Below are positions 49,084-60,002 of a DNA stretch of 64,000 nucleotides, one piece after another (position 1 is the stretch's first letter; the number at the start of each line of letters is the position of its first letter). Below the pieces are notes generated by a model. It did not search any database. It was not told the origin of the DNA and saw only the letters and a program-made list of their open reading frames with translations. The position numbers and the translations under genes are program-made. Origin of the DNA: Tragulus kanchil (Eukaryota > Chordata > Mammalia > Artiodactyla > Tragulidae); NCBI GenBank assembly GCA_022376925.1, contig JAIOJX010000025.1, positions 139,583,301 to 139,647,300 of the forward strand, given 5' to 3'.

Positions 49084-50915
49084 ATAAGAGAGAAATATTA
49101 CAGAGGTTGGGAGCCAACATCGGTGTGCACAGCCATTGCCTGAAAAGGGACGGATGTTTCCTGGGGACAGTGAACCTCCCCCCACGGACCCCCCAGCATT
49201 TGTTCAATCTGGAAAGAATCTATCTGCCAGGCTCCCACTCCTACATTCCAGGAAGAGCCAGGCCTGTTCATTGTCCTCTGTGTTTGGAAAGTGATAATAA
49301 TTCCTCTGAGACCTGACGGGGCTCCGGAGGATGTGATCAAAGTCCTGCTGGTGATGGAAACTACCGGTGGCAGGGGTTTATACATTTTGCAGGTGTCTTT
49401 CTATTGCGAGCCTGCAGGGATGCCCACTGAGTCAAAAATATATTACCACAAACATATTCCTTTTGGGGGTATCCTATATCACACTGTAGGGAAAGGCAGA
49501 TAAAATAACAAGACCATTTGGCCTCAAATTGAAAATGACTTTTCCTAGATTTTACATTATCGACTTTGCCTGCAAGACTGGCCTGAGGCCTAAACTGTGA
49601 CTCCCAGTTTCCTGCATATTTGGAATATCTTTCTCCTCCCTTGGGGTCTCCCTCCTCCCTGTCCCCCACACCCCTTACCAAGCTGCCACTCTGCCTCCCA
49701 TCAAGTGCTTGGCTTGTGTAACCTGCCTGTCAGTCGATTCCTGCTAAAACGCTAGCTGGAGGGAGGATGTTCTCAAGGGGAATATTTGCATTTTAATAGG
49801 TGGCTTGAATATGGGAGGAGCTTCACTGCTCAAATCTCGTTTCAGAAAGAGGACACGGGAGGCACAGAACATGGAGCCCATCTCCCGACGAGAGCCATCT
49901 GTTCTCATTAGAGTGATCTCGCAGCCTCAGCTTGGGAGGGAGGGGCCTCCAGGTGCTCAGAAGGAAGCCCGCCTGCCAGTTACCCTTTCCGAGACTTTGC
50001 TTTTTTTGTTTTGTTTAGTTTTGTTTTTGTCTGGCAGGCTCAAAGAGAGACTGTCCTACTTTCCAAGAGAACGATCACTCCAATATTTTAAGAAATTAAG
50101 TCCCTGGGAAAACAAATCTAGTTTGAGAGGGCTTGTAATGGCTCCTTGACCCCATGCTGTGCTGTTCAATTTATAAGAGAGAAATATTACAGAGGTTGGG
50201 AGCCAACATCGGTGTGCACAGCCATTGCCTGAAAAGGGACGGATGTTTCCTGGGGACAGTGAACCTCCCCCCACGGACCCCCCAGCATTTGTTCAATCTG
50301 GAAAGAATCTATCTGCCAGGCTCCCACTCCTACATTCCAGGAAGAGCCAGGCCTGTTCATTGTCCTCTGTGTTTGGAAAGTGATAATAATTCCTCTGAGA
50401 CCTGACGGGGCTCCGGAGGATGTGATCAAAGTCCTGCTGGTGATGGAAACTACCGGTGGCAGGGGTTTATACATTTTGCAGGTGTCTTTCTATTGCGAGC
50501 CTGCAGGGATGCCCACTGAGTCAAAAATATATTACCACAAACATATTCCTTTTGGGGGTATCCTATATCACACTGTAGGGAAAGGCAGATAAAATAACAA
50601 GACCATTTGGCCTCAAATTGAAAATGACTTTTCCTAGATTTTACATTATCGACTTTGCCTGCAAGACTGGCCTGAGGCCTAAACTGTGACTCCCAGTTTC
50701 CTGCATATTTGGAATATCTTTCTCCTCCCTTGGGGTCTCCCTCCTCCCTGTCCCCCACACCCCTTACCAAGCTGCCACTCTGCCTCCCATCAAGTGCTTG
50801 GCTTGTGTAACCTGCCTGTCAGTCGATTCCTGCTAAAACGCTAGCTGGAGGGAGGATGTTCTCAAGGGGGGAATATTTGCATTTTAATAGGTGGCTTGAA
50901 TATGGAGGAGCTTCA
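48734..50915 (+). repeat. Tandem duplication 11 (offset 1,089-1,092 bp)
   Basis: Copy A is 48734-49825 and copy B is 49826-50915, joined directly. The end of A differs from B only in G-run lengths (caaggggaata against caaggggggaata; atgggagg against atggagg). It overlaps duplication 10, so about 340 bases from 47643 occur three times. Confidence 0.95.
49090..49360. promoter_or_regulatory. Candidate regulatory element (copied at about 50,179-50,449)
   Basis: Unique, repeat-free, moderately GC sequence with a TEAD-like acattcca, a TCF/LEF-like gatcaaag and a gtgataataattcc homeobox-like word. The inference rests on motif content alone. Confidence 0.2.
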
Positions 50916-52849
50916 GCCTGAAGCTGGGAGCCCTCACTGGGGAAAAGGCGGGCAGTTTTGGATGGGGGCAAAGGTGTGTGAGGACCTGAGACACTACCAA
51001 ACCCTACAGAGTGCATGCCATGGAACTAGCCTTTCTTTCTCTTTTGTCCCCAAACGTCAGAGTATATGGCATCTCATACACTCTTGTAGGGCAAAAAGGA
51101 AGTCTTTTACAGGAGAGTGGGAAGCAAATTTACAAGAGTCCTGGAACTCAACAAGGCTGAGCATGGAAGCAGCATCATGAGGGGAAAAACCCCTGTACCT
51201 GCTCCTACATAAACTTTTTTTTTTTAAAGCACTAAGTAAAATTTGGAATTTGGGAAGGAGATGCACTGATGTGACTCTGAGTAGAAGTCAAAGACTGAGA
51301 GAAAGGTGTTTCTTCCTTTTTCTGATCCCAGGAAGCAGATAGGGGCTGAGTGGCAAGCACAGTCACTTCCCAACTTCCCACCTGTCGACCACAGGATTTA
51401 GCAAATAAAAAATACAGATGCCCAGTTAAGTTTGAATTTCTAATAAACACTGAATTTAAAAAAAACTGGGAGTATGTCTCATGTGATATTTGGGATATCA
51501 CAAAAAAAATTCTTGTTTATCTGAAACTTAACTGTATATCCTATTATCGGGCAACCCACTACCACACTAGTTTTGCAATTCCTTGCCAACAAAAGTTCAT
51601 CTGGTCAAAGCTATGGATTTTGTAGTAGTCATGTACAGATGTGAGAGTTGGACCATAAAGAAGGCTGACTCAGGAAAAATGAATGCTTTTGTTGTTTTTT
51701 TTTAAACCTTTATTTTGTTTTAACTTTTAATGCGGAATATCTTTCTCGCTCCTTTACATTATCGACTTTGCCTGCAAGACTGGCCTGAGGCCTAAACTGT
51801 GACTCCCAGTTTCCTGCATATTTGGAATATCTTTCTCCTCCCTTGGGGTCTCCCTCCTCCCTGTCCCCCACACCCCTTACCAAGCTGCCACTCTGCCTCC
51901 CATCAAGTGCTTGGCTTGTGTAACCTGCCTGTCAGTCGATTCCTGCTAAAACGCTAGCTGGAGGGAGGATGTTCTCAAGGGGGGAATATTTGCATTTTAA
52001 TAGGTGGCTTGAATATGGAGGAGCTTCAGCCTGAAGCTGGGAGCCCTCACTGGGGAAAAGGCGGGCAGTTTTGGATGGGGGCAAAGGTGTGTGAGGACCT
52101 GAGACACTACCAAACCCTACAGAGTGCATGCCATGGAACTAGCCTTTCTTTTCTCTTTTGTCCCCAAACGTCAGAGTATATGGCATCTCATACACTCTTG
52201 TAGGGCAAAAAGGAAGTCTTTTACAGGAGAGTGGGAAGCAAATTTACAAGAGTCCTGGAACTCAACAAGGCTGAGCATGGAAGCAGCATCATGAGGGAAA
52301 GACCCCCTGTACCTGCTCCTACATAAACTTTTTTTTTTTAAAGCACTAAGTAAAATTTGGAATTTGGGAAGGAGATGCACTGATGTGACTCTGAGTAGAA
52401 GTCAAAGACTGAGAGAAAGGTGTTTCTTCCTTTTTCTGATCCCAGGAAGCAGATAGGGGCTGAGTGGCAAGCACAGTCACTTCCCAACTTCCCACCTGTC
52501 GACCACAGGATTTAGCAAATAAAAAATACAGATGCCCAGTTAAGTTTGAATTTCTAATAAACACTGAATTTAAAAAAAACTGGGAGTATGTCTCATGTGA
52601 TATTTGGGATATCACAAAAAAAATTCTTGTTTATCTGAAACTTAACTGTATATCCTATTATCGGGCAACCCACTACCACACTAGTTTTTGCAATTCCTTG
52701 CCAACAAAAGTTCATCTGGTCAAAGCTATGGATTTTGTAGTAGTCATGTACAGATGTGAGAGTTGGACCATAAAGAAGGCTGACTCAGGAAAAATGAATG
52801 CTTTTGGTGTTTTTTTTTTTTTAAACCTTTATTTTGCTTTTAACTTTTA
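50641..52849 (+). repeat. Tandem duplication 12 (offset 1,113-1,120 bp)
   Basis: Copy A is 50641-51729 and copy B is 51754-52849. The end of A has lost bases relative to B in T-rich runs (cttttgttgt against cttttggtgt; attttgtttt against attttgctttt). It overlaps duplications 11 and 13. Confidence 0.95.
51622..51690 (+). mobile_element. BovB ORF2 remnant (copies near 52,737 and 53,829)
   Basis: Translates as MYRCESWTIKKADSGKMNAF, the conserved BovB segment just upstream of the ORF2 tail. It is cut off by a T-run. The three occurrences are one locus copied by duplications 12 and 13. Confidence 0.8.
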
Positions 52850-54722
52850 CAGAGTTTTGTTGTTTACAGATATGTATGTTCCCAGATTAGTCATATTATA
52901 TCCCCCCCTTCCCACCCCTCCCAACCATCACACAGCACCCCTGAAGGATCCCCTTTTCTCACAGAGCAATGACTAGAGCTGTTTTCTTCACTTATGATAG
53001 TACAGGCCTTCATGCTACTTCCTTTACGCCTCCCACCTTCTGTTCCTTCCCCACAATGTCCATACGTCCACTGCCCACGTCTGTCTTTCCGTCACTTCAC
53101 GGCGTGTGCCATCATCACCATCCTACTAGATTCCATATATATGTGTTAATATACTGTATTTGTCCTTCTCTTTCTGACTGACTTCACTTTTTATGATACG
53201 TTCTAGATCCAGCCACCTCATTAGGGCTGATTCTTGTGCATTTCTCTTTACAGCTGTGTAGTATTCCATTGTGTATATGTACCAGAGCTTTTGTATTCAT
53301 TCGTTCGTCGATGGGCATCTAGGTTGCTTCCATGTTCTAGCTAAGGAATGAAATTTTTAACAGATGGAAAACTAGTCATATTCATAGAGCAATAATTACT
53401 TGCATTCTATTGGGAAAAATTAGTTTGCATTTCTATGGACATTATTATCAGTTTTCTGCAATTTGCACTGGTTGTAAAATAAAAGCACAGATAATAATAA
53501 TAATAAAAGGCACAGATAACCAGGAAGGGTGCAGTAGACAGAATGTCCAGTGACCATTTTTTGCCTGTCTGAAGTCTTTCATCATTGCTCCTGACAGTGT
53601 CATGCTCGCTCCTGTCTCAGAGCCTTTGCAAATAAAAAAAGTTTGAATTTCTAATAAACACTGAATTTAAAAACTGGGAGTATGTCTCATGTGATATTTG
53701 GGATATCACAAAAAATTCTTGTTTATCTGAAACTTAACTGTATATCCTATTATCGGGCAACCCACTACCACACTAGTTTTTGCAATTCCTTGCCAACAAA
53801 AGTTCATCTGGTCAAAGCTATGGATTTTGTAGTAGTCATGTACAGATGTGAGAGTTGGACCATAAAGAAGGCTGACTCAGGAAAAATGAATGCTTTTGGT
53901 GTTTTTTTTTTTTTAAACCTTTATTTTGCTTTTAACTTTTACAGAGTTTTGTTGTTTACAGATATGTATGTTCCCAGATTAGTCATATTATATCCCCCCC
54001 TTCCCACCCCTCCCAACCATCACACAGCACCCCTGAAGGATCCCCTTTTCTCACAGAGCAATGACTAGAGCTGTTTTCTTCACTTATGATAGTACAGGCC
54101 TTCATGCTACTTCCTTTACGCCTCCCACCTTCTGTTCCTTCCCCACAATGTCCATACGTCCACTGCCCACGTCTGTCTTTCCGTCACTTCACGGCGTGTG
54201 CCATCATCACCATCCTACTAGATTCCATATATATGTGTTAATATACTGTATTTGTCCTTCTCTTTCTGACTGACTTCACTTTTTATGATACGTTCTAGAT
54301 CCAGCCACCTCATTAGGGCTGATTCTTGTGCATTTCTCTTTACAGCTGTGTAGTATTCCATTGTGTATATGTACCAGAGCTTTTGTATTCATTCGTTCGT
54401 CGATGGGCATCTAGGTTGCTTCCATGTTCTAGCTAAGGAATGAAATTTTTAACAGATGGAAAACTAGTCATATTCATAGAGCAATAATTACTTGCATTCT
54501 ATTGGGAAAAATTAGTTTGCATTTCTATGGACATTATTATCAGTTTTCTGCAATTTGCACTGGTTGTAAAATAAAAGCACAGATAATAATAATAATAAAA
54601 GGCACAGATAACCAGGAAGGGTGCAGTAGACAGAATGTCCAGTGACCATTTTTTGCCTGTCTGAAGTCTTTCATCATTGCTCCTGACAGTGTCATGCTCG
54701 CTCCTGTCTCAGAGCCTTTGCA
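52515..54722 (+). repeat. Tandem duplication 13 (offset 1,092 bp in the core)
   Basis: Copy A is 52515-53630 and copy B is 53628-54722. The start of B drops about 17 bases and shortens A-runs (aatttaaaaactgg against aatttaaaaaaaactgg; cacaaaaaattc against cacaaaaaaaattc). The rest appears identical. Confidence 0.95.
52811..53340 (-). mobile_element. 5'-truncated ruminant L1 3' end (copied at 53903-54432)
   Basis: Begins with a T-run (the reversed poly(A) tail), then antisense L1 3' UTR and the ORF2 terminus: 'tatcccccccttcccacccc', 'gctgtgtagtattccattgt', 'gatgggcatctaggttgctt'. About 530 bases long. Confidence 0.9.
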
Positions 54723-55555
54723 CGTGATGGTTCCCCCACCTCCTTTGCCATTTTGTTCTTACTGTTGTTATCTTCTCTCAAACATCATTGCCTCTGGGAA
54801 TCCCTCCTTGACCCTTAATTGAAGTCAGATTCATGCATTCTGTTCTCTCATAGGAGTGTATTTCTTTCCCCAGAACATTTATGTCTGCTTATAATTCTTG
54901 TTCCTCACTGAGGTCTCTGATTCCTTGCTCAATTATGTCCCTGTTCTCCCCAGCTTCCCTTCCATAATTATGCTTTGGTCATACTTTTCTCCTTTCTGTT
55001 CTTTGATCATAAAAAATTCTCCCCTGCCTCAGGGACTTTGCACCTTCTGTTTCCTATGCTTGGAATTCTCTTGGTTTTGCGTGGCACCTTTCTTTTCATC
55101 TCTCTGCTCTCTGATTGAATGTTAGAAAGGCCTCTCTTGATCATCTTCTCTAAAAATGCTCCCTGCCCCACCTTACTTTCTATCCAGGTGGTTCTTAAAC
55201 CATTAAGCACAGATCAGAGTCCCTTGGCAAGCTTGTTAACATACAGGTTGCTGGGCTCATGCCAAAGTGTCTGATTCAACAGGTCTGGGGCAGGGTGTGA
55301 AGATCTGTGTTTTAACAAATTCTTCGGTGCTGTTGCTTCTGCTGGTTTGAGCACCACTCTTGGAGAAACAATATTTTCCCTCATAACATTATCTCCCCCC
55401 ATTTTACTGAGTTGCTTTCTGTCCCCTATACAACTGAAAATTCTGGGTGGGGAGAGACAACGATGCCTCTGTTCTCTGTTTTGTCCACAGTACCAAGGGC
55501 AGTGCCTGCTTTATAAACGATGCTCAATAAATATTTATTGAATGAATGAATGAAC
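54700..55555 (+). repeat. L2 3' end interrupted by MER5A
   Basis: 'ctgcctcagggactttgcac', 'cttctgtttcctatgcttgg' and 'gaaaggcctctcttgatcat', then after the insertion 'tgctcaataaatatttattg' and the terminal (TGAA)n. This is the classic L2 3' end in sense orientation. Confidence 0.8.
55188..55378 (+). mobile_element. MER5A (hAT) inserted in L2
   Basis: 'gtggttcttaaaccattaag', 'aacatacaggttgctgggct', 'tctgattcaacaggtctggg' and 'gagcaccactcttggagaaa' follow MER5A order, with L2 sequence on both sides. Confidence 0.82.
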
Positions 55556-56704
55556 CATTTTCTCTTGTCTTGTTCTGTATTGGTTTAAGGTTTTTTTGTT
55601 TTTGCTTTTTTTCCTCTAAAAGCACTGCTGAATTCAAGTGCTAAGACTAAGCCAGTTGGCTTTTATTGCTCGAAGGTGTTTGTGAAGGAGACCAATGTCT
55701 GATGAGCAGCTTGGATGTGATTGTTGGGGCCTGTGCTGTCCCATGAGGGTGCCCTCCTCCCTGGGGCCAGTGTGTCTAACCTGCAGTTAGATGACGTCAT
55801 GGCATCAGGTACTGTTGTCAGATGTTGGGCTGCACCCTAGAGGCCTATACTTGCCCAGCTCAGGACTGAAGAAGGACCCCAGGCTCAGTGACAGAGACAT
55901 CAATGATTTAAGAGATGGGGAAGCTTGTGTGTGTGAAGCAAGGTCCTGGAGTGATACCCTGCCATGTGAGGCAGACAGCAGGCAGGACATGGCAGCAGTC
56001 TTCACTCCCAAGGGGACCAGGAGATTGCCAGTTATAGTGGGAATTGACATCTGGTTGGCTTATTGGTTACCAGGGAAACCAGCAGAAGGAAACGCCCCTT
56101 ACCACCCCTTTGATAAGAGCAACCTTCAGCTGGGGACCTGGGGCAAGGATGTAGGAAGGTCAGTTATGTGAGTAGGGTGTAGGTGAAGCAGGCGCTGGTC
56201 AAGTAGGGAAAGCATAGACAGGAAGACTGCAGTTGCCTTGAGTGGACTGACAATATAACAGGGCGCAGGCTGACCTGGCTTTTGCTAAAACCAGTAGCTC
56301 TGATGAGTTTGCAGAAGATGCAGGCAGGTATGGAGAGAAGTGGCTTGTGCTTTGGCTCCGGGTATCCTTTCTGGATGAGGCAGCGTGGGTAAAGGAACAG
56401 AGTTGGGATCAGGGGGAAGCCTCCTTCTAAGCTAGGCTCTAGGCAGTGCTCTCAGATAGTTTGGCATCTTCTTGAATGTCTTAGGATTCTTTGCCCTTCT
56501 GCTTTTAACTCTTGGCTTCCTGATGCCAATGCAGTGTTCTGTTCCAAAGTCCCCGTTCCAGGCCTTAGAACACACCTTCAGGCCTTTCTCCCCAGCAGCC
56601 CTTCAGGTTCTAGCTCTTTCTCATAGACTCTCTTCTGTACTATCCCTCTAGGCTTTCATCTCACCAGGTTAGGCAGTAAACTAATGGGTCCCTGAGAAAG
56701 TCAG
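55556..56704. other. Unique non-coding sequence
   Basis: No recognised gene. The frame at 55791-56171 has no family features. Confidence 0.4.
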
Positions 56705-56890
56705 TATGGCATTGTGCTTAAAAGAGCACACTGTGAAGTCAGCCTTAGATGCTAATCTTATTGCTGCTAAATACTGTGTGTCCTTGAGAAAGTTACTTAA
56801 CCATTCTGTACATCAGATTATGGGGATAAGGATGGCACTGAATCTTAGGGTTGCTGCGGGTATAAGAGAGATGGTACTAAGGAAGAGTTT
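56705..56890 (+). repeat. MIR (copied at about 57,844-58,013)
   Basis: 'aagtcagccttagatgctaa', 'gtgtccttgagaaagttact', taaccattctgtacatcag and 'atggggataaggatggcact' follow MIR order. Confidence 0.75.
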
Positions 56891-58964
56891 AGTCTGTGCG
56901 TCTTGGGTTGATAGTCACATGATAATGGATGAGTACTCCTTATGGAAAGAGATTTCCCTTTGGACAAGGGACTTTGGTAGACATATGCTTTGTCTGCAAG
57001 TCTTTGTAGGTCGGACATTGGGGGTCCTTTAGATGACAGCATCTGAGCAGATGCCCCGTCTTTGTGCAGATTAGAGGAACCTGTGTAGACCTCTCTGGGG
57101 GACAGAGCACTAAAGGACTTGGCTAGTGACTCTCAGCCTAAGAAAGAAGCCCTGCTCAGACCCTGCCAATGGAGGGTAAGACAATAATAGCAAATGTGGT
57201 ATTCAGGAGCATTGCTTTAAATAATCCTTCTCCTTAATAGCTTTGCCCCTGGCGTGTGACAGGTGTTTACATTATTAAGTAAAAGGGTTTAAACAGCGAC
57301 CTCCTTGGTATAAGGGTGAAGGAGATTAAAATCCAAGCAATGCTCCAGTCATTTAAATCAATGAGACTTGTCAGATCAGCAACACATGAGCCACTTTTAA
57401 AGGGCTCCGCACCTATTGTTTCTGAGCTTCAAGTAATATCTCCGGTGTGCTTGTTTCTTCAAAGTCTGCCTGGGACCTGAGAGGCTTGCTCAAGGCTGGT
57501 CTGGCCATGGCCTCTCTCCCTTTGGAACCAGCATTGTTTAAGAAACAATAGCATTATTTAGTGGCACAATGTGCATCAAGTAGTCACGCTATTAGGGAAG
57601 ATAAAAGCTTGGGTTGATTCCTGCTTAGAGAAATGACCTTTCAAGGAATGCCAATGGTCTGGTCCCTTAGCTCATCAGAAGCAGGGACCATGAGTGCTGC
57701 TCCTTTCTCCACTAGGGGGTGCAGAATGACTGAGGACTCTTGAATTTGAGACCGTTGAAGGGAAAAGGAATGTTAAGGACCCTCTGCTCAGAGCAAAGGG
57801 ATAAGACAGCACATTGAGGGTGGGGGGGCACTGCTATTTGAAAGCAAAGAGCACTGTGAAGTCAGCCTTAGATGCTAATCTTATTGCTGCTAAATACTGT
57901 GTGTCCTTGAGAAAGTTACTTAACCATTCTGTACATCAGATTATGGGGATAAGGATGGCACTGAATCTTAGGGTTGCTGCGGGTATAAGAGAGATGGTAC
58001 TAAGGAAGAGTTTAGTCTGTGCGTCTTGGGTTGATAGTCACATGATAATGGATGAGTACTCCTTATGGAAAGAGATTTCCCTTTGGACAAGGGACTTTGG
58101 TAGACATATGCTTTGTCTGCAAGTCTTTGTAGGTCGGACATTGGGGGACCTTTAGATGACAGCATCTGAGCAGATGCCCCGTCTTTGTGCAGATTAGAGG
58201 AACCTGTGTAGACCTCTCTGGGGGACAGAGCACTAAAGGACTTGGCTAGTGACTCTCAGCCTAAGAAAGAAGCCCTGCTCAGACCCTGCCAATGGAGGGT
58301 AAGACAATAATAGCAAATGTGGTATTCAGGAGCATTGCTTTAAATAATCCTTCTCCTTAATAGCTTTGCCCCTGGCGTGTGACAGGTGTTTACATTATTA
58401 AGTAAAAGGGTTTAAACAGCGACCTCCTTGGTATAAGGGTGAAGGAGATTAAAATCCAAGCAATGCTCCAGTCATTTAAATCAATGAGACTTGTCAGATC
58501 AGCAACACATGAGCCACTTTTAAAGGGCTCCGGCACCTATTGTTTCTGAGCTTCAAGTAATATCTCCGGTGTGCTTGTTTCTTCAAAGTCTGCCTGGGAC
58601 CTGAGAGGCTTGCTCAAGGCTGGTCTGGCCATGGCCTCTCTCCCTTTGGAACCAGCATTGTTTAAGAAACAATAGCATTATTTAGTGGCACAATGTGCAT
58701 CAAGTAGTCACGCTATTAGGGAAGATAAAAGCTTGGGTTGATTCCTGCTTAGAGAAATGACCTTTCAAGGAATGCCAATGGTCTGGTCCCTTAGCTCATC
58801 AGAAGCAGGGACCATGAGTGCTGCTCCTTTCTCCACTAGGGGGTGCAGAATGACTGAGGACTCTTGAATTTGAGACCGTTGAAGGGAAAAGGAATGTTAA
58901 GGACCCTCTGCTCAGAGCAAAGGGATAAGACAGCACATTGAGGGTGGGGGGGCACTGCTATTTG
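56716..58964 (+). repeat. Tandem duplication 14 (offset about 1,123 bp)
   Basis: Copy A is 56716-57840 and copy B is 57844-58964. The start of B reads gcaaagagcactgtg where A reads gcttaaaagagcacactgtg, so deletions sit at the junction-facing edge. Two single-base differences are internal. Confidence 0.95.
57200..57640. promoter_or_regulatory. Candidate enhancer-like unique element (copied at 58,323-58,764)
   Basis: Repeat-free stretch with a forkhead-like tgtttac next to caggtg, ttaaatcaatgag, tgtttaag...aacaatag and a GATA-like agataaa. No frame spans it. Based on motif density and non-repetitiveness only. Confidence 0.25.
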
Positions 58965-59500
58965 TTTATTTCCACAAGCTGGGTCAATAAGAGCAAGTGA
59001 CCAAATAGAGTGCAGGCCCCTCGGGGGCCTGGAGCAAGACCTGTTGTCAGGGCAGTAGCCTCCAAGGAAAAAGCCCTGCTCAAGCAACAGGAAGCTGGTG
59101 TTGAGACAACGAAAACCACTTTATTGGGAAAGCAGCTGACCAAGAAGATGGCAGGCTAGCACCTCAAAATAACCATCTTATGGGGGTCTGATGCCAGGGT
59201 CTTTCATAGATCAGAGGTGGAGGGAGGTTAGGAAGCAAAGTAAAAAGGGCATTCATCTTGCAAACATCTAGAATGGCAAGCGTCAGGCAGGGGACGTGTT
59301 AATTTCTCTCTTCCTGCCATCCACAGGTGGAGAGGGTTCTGAACAAAGACACTTTAGTTTAACAGTCTGGAGGAGGGACAGGGTCCTCCAGGTGAGCCAT
59401 TAAGAATGATTATGAAAACAAAAGCAAAAGCAAGTCAAAGCAGCAGTTTGCAACAGGGAGTTAGAATCGGTTTCCTCCCTGCAACAAAGAAGACAGAAGA
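58965..59500 (-). mobile_element. Possible ERV LTR-like repeat
   Basis: On the minus strand, 'gctttcccaataaagtggtt' followed by ttcgttgtctcaacacc looks like an LTR polyadenylation signal and U5. No retroviral protein homology is visible. Family and ends are uncertain. Confidence 0.35.
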
Positions 59501-60002
59501 TGCCACAGGACAAAACTAAGACCCAGTGCAGCCATTTTTTTTTTTTTTTTTAAAGTTCACATGCACCCTTATGGCCTCTGCCCCTCTCCTGCTTGATCTT
59601 CACTTCACTTTCTACTTCTGGCTGGCAGGATGCCGTGGGCAGGAGAAGGTCCTAGTACTGAGAGGATTTTTTCAGAGCCATCAATGAGCCTGAAAGGATT
59701 TGTGCTGTCTAAGGAACATTCACTCTTGCAGCTCAATTCCTGGGGCTTGAATAGCATGCTGCTTTCCACAGATAAATTATCTCAGGTGCGGAGATCTGTG
59801 ATCTTGTAAATATCGCAGGTACATTTGAATTTTTTTTTTTTTTTATCCTGGAAACCAACTACCGAAAGCAAGAGTTTTAAAAAAACCAAAAAACCCCAAT
59901 CTTTCTGTCTGATATCTGGCAGAAGCTAAAAACACAGAAAAGGGGTTTTCATTTGGCAGTGGTGTGGGTTCCTTCCCATTGCCAGTGGGGGCTGGGTTCC
60001 CA
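59501..60002. other. Non-coding, T-run-containing sequence
   Basis: Long T-runs occur at about 59,536-59,551 and 59,830-59,844. Nothing else is recognised. Confidence 0.4.

Noticed and set aside
52464..52976. 170-residue open frame, the second-longest in the window
   Set aside because: It runs through a BovB remnant, a T-run and antisense L1 3' UTR. It is repeat read-through and not a gene.
46928..54722. Direct repeats resembling a CRISPR-like or minisatellite array
   Set aside because: Repeat units are about 1.1 kb and overlap in a chain, with no short repeat/spacer pattern, in a mammalian genome.
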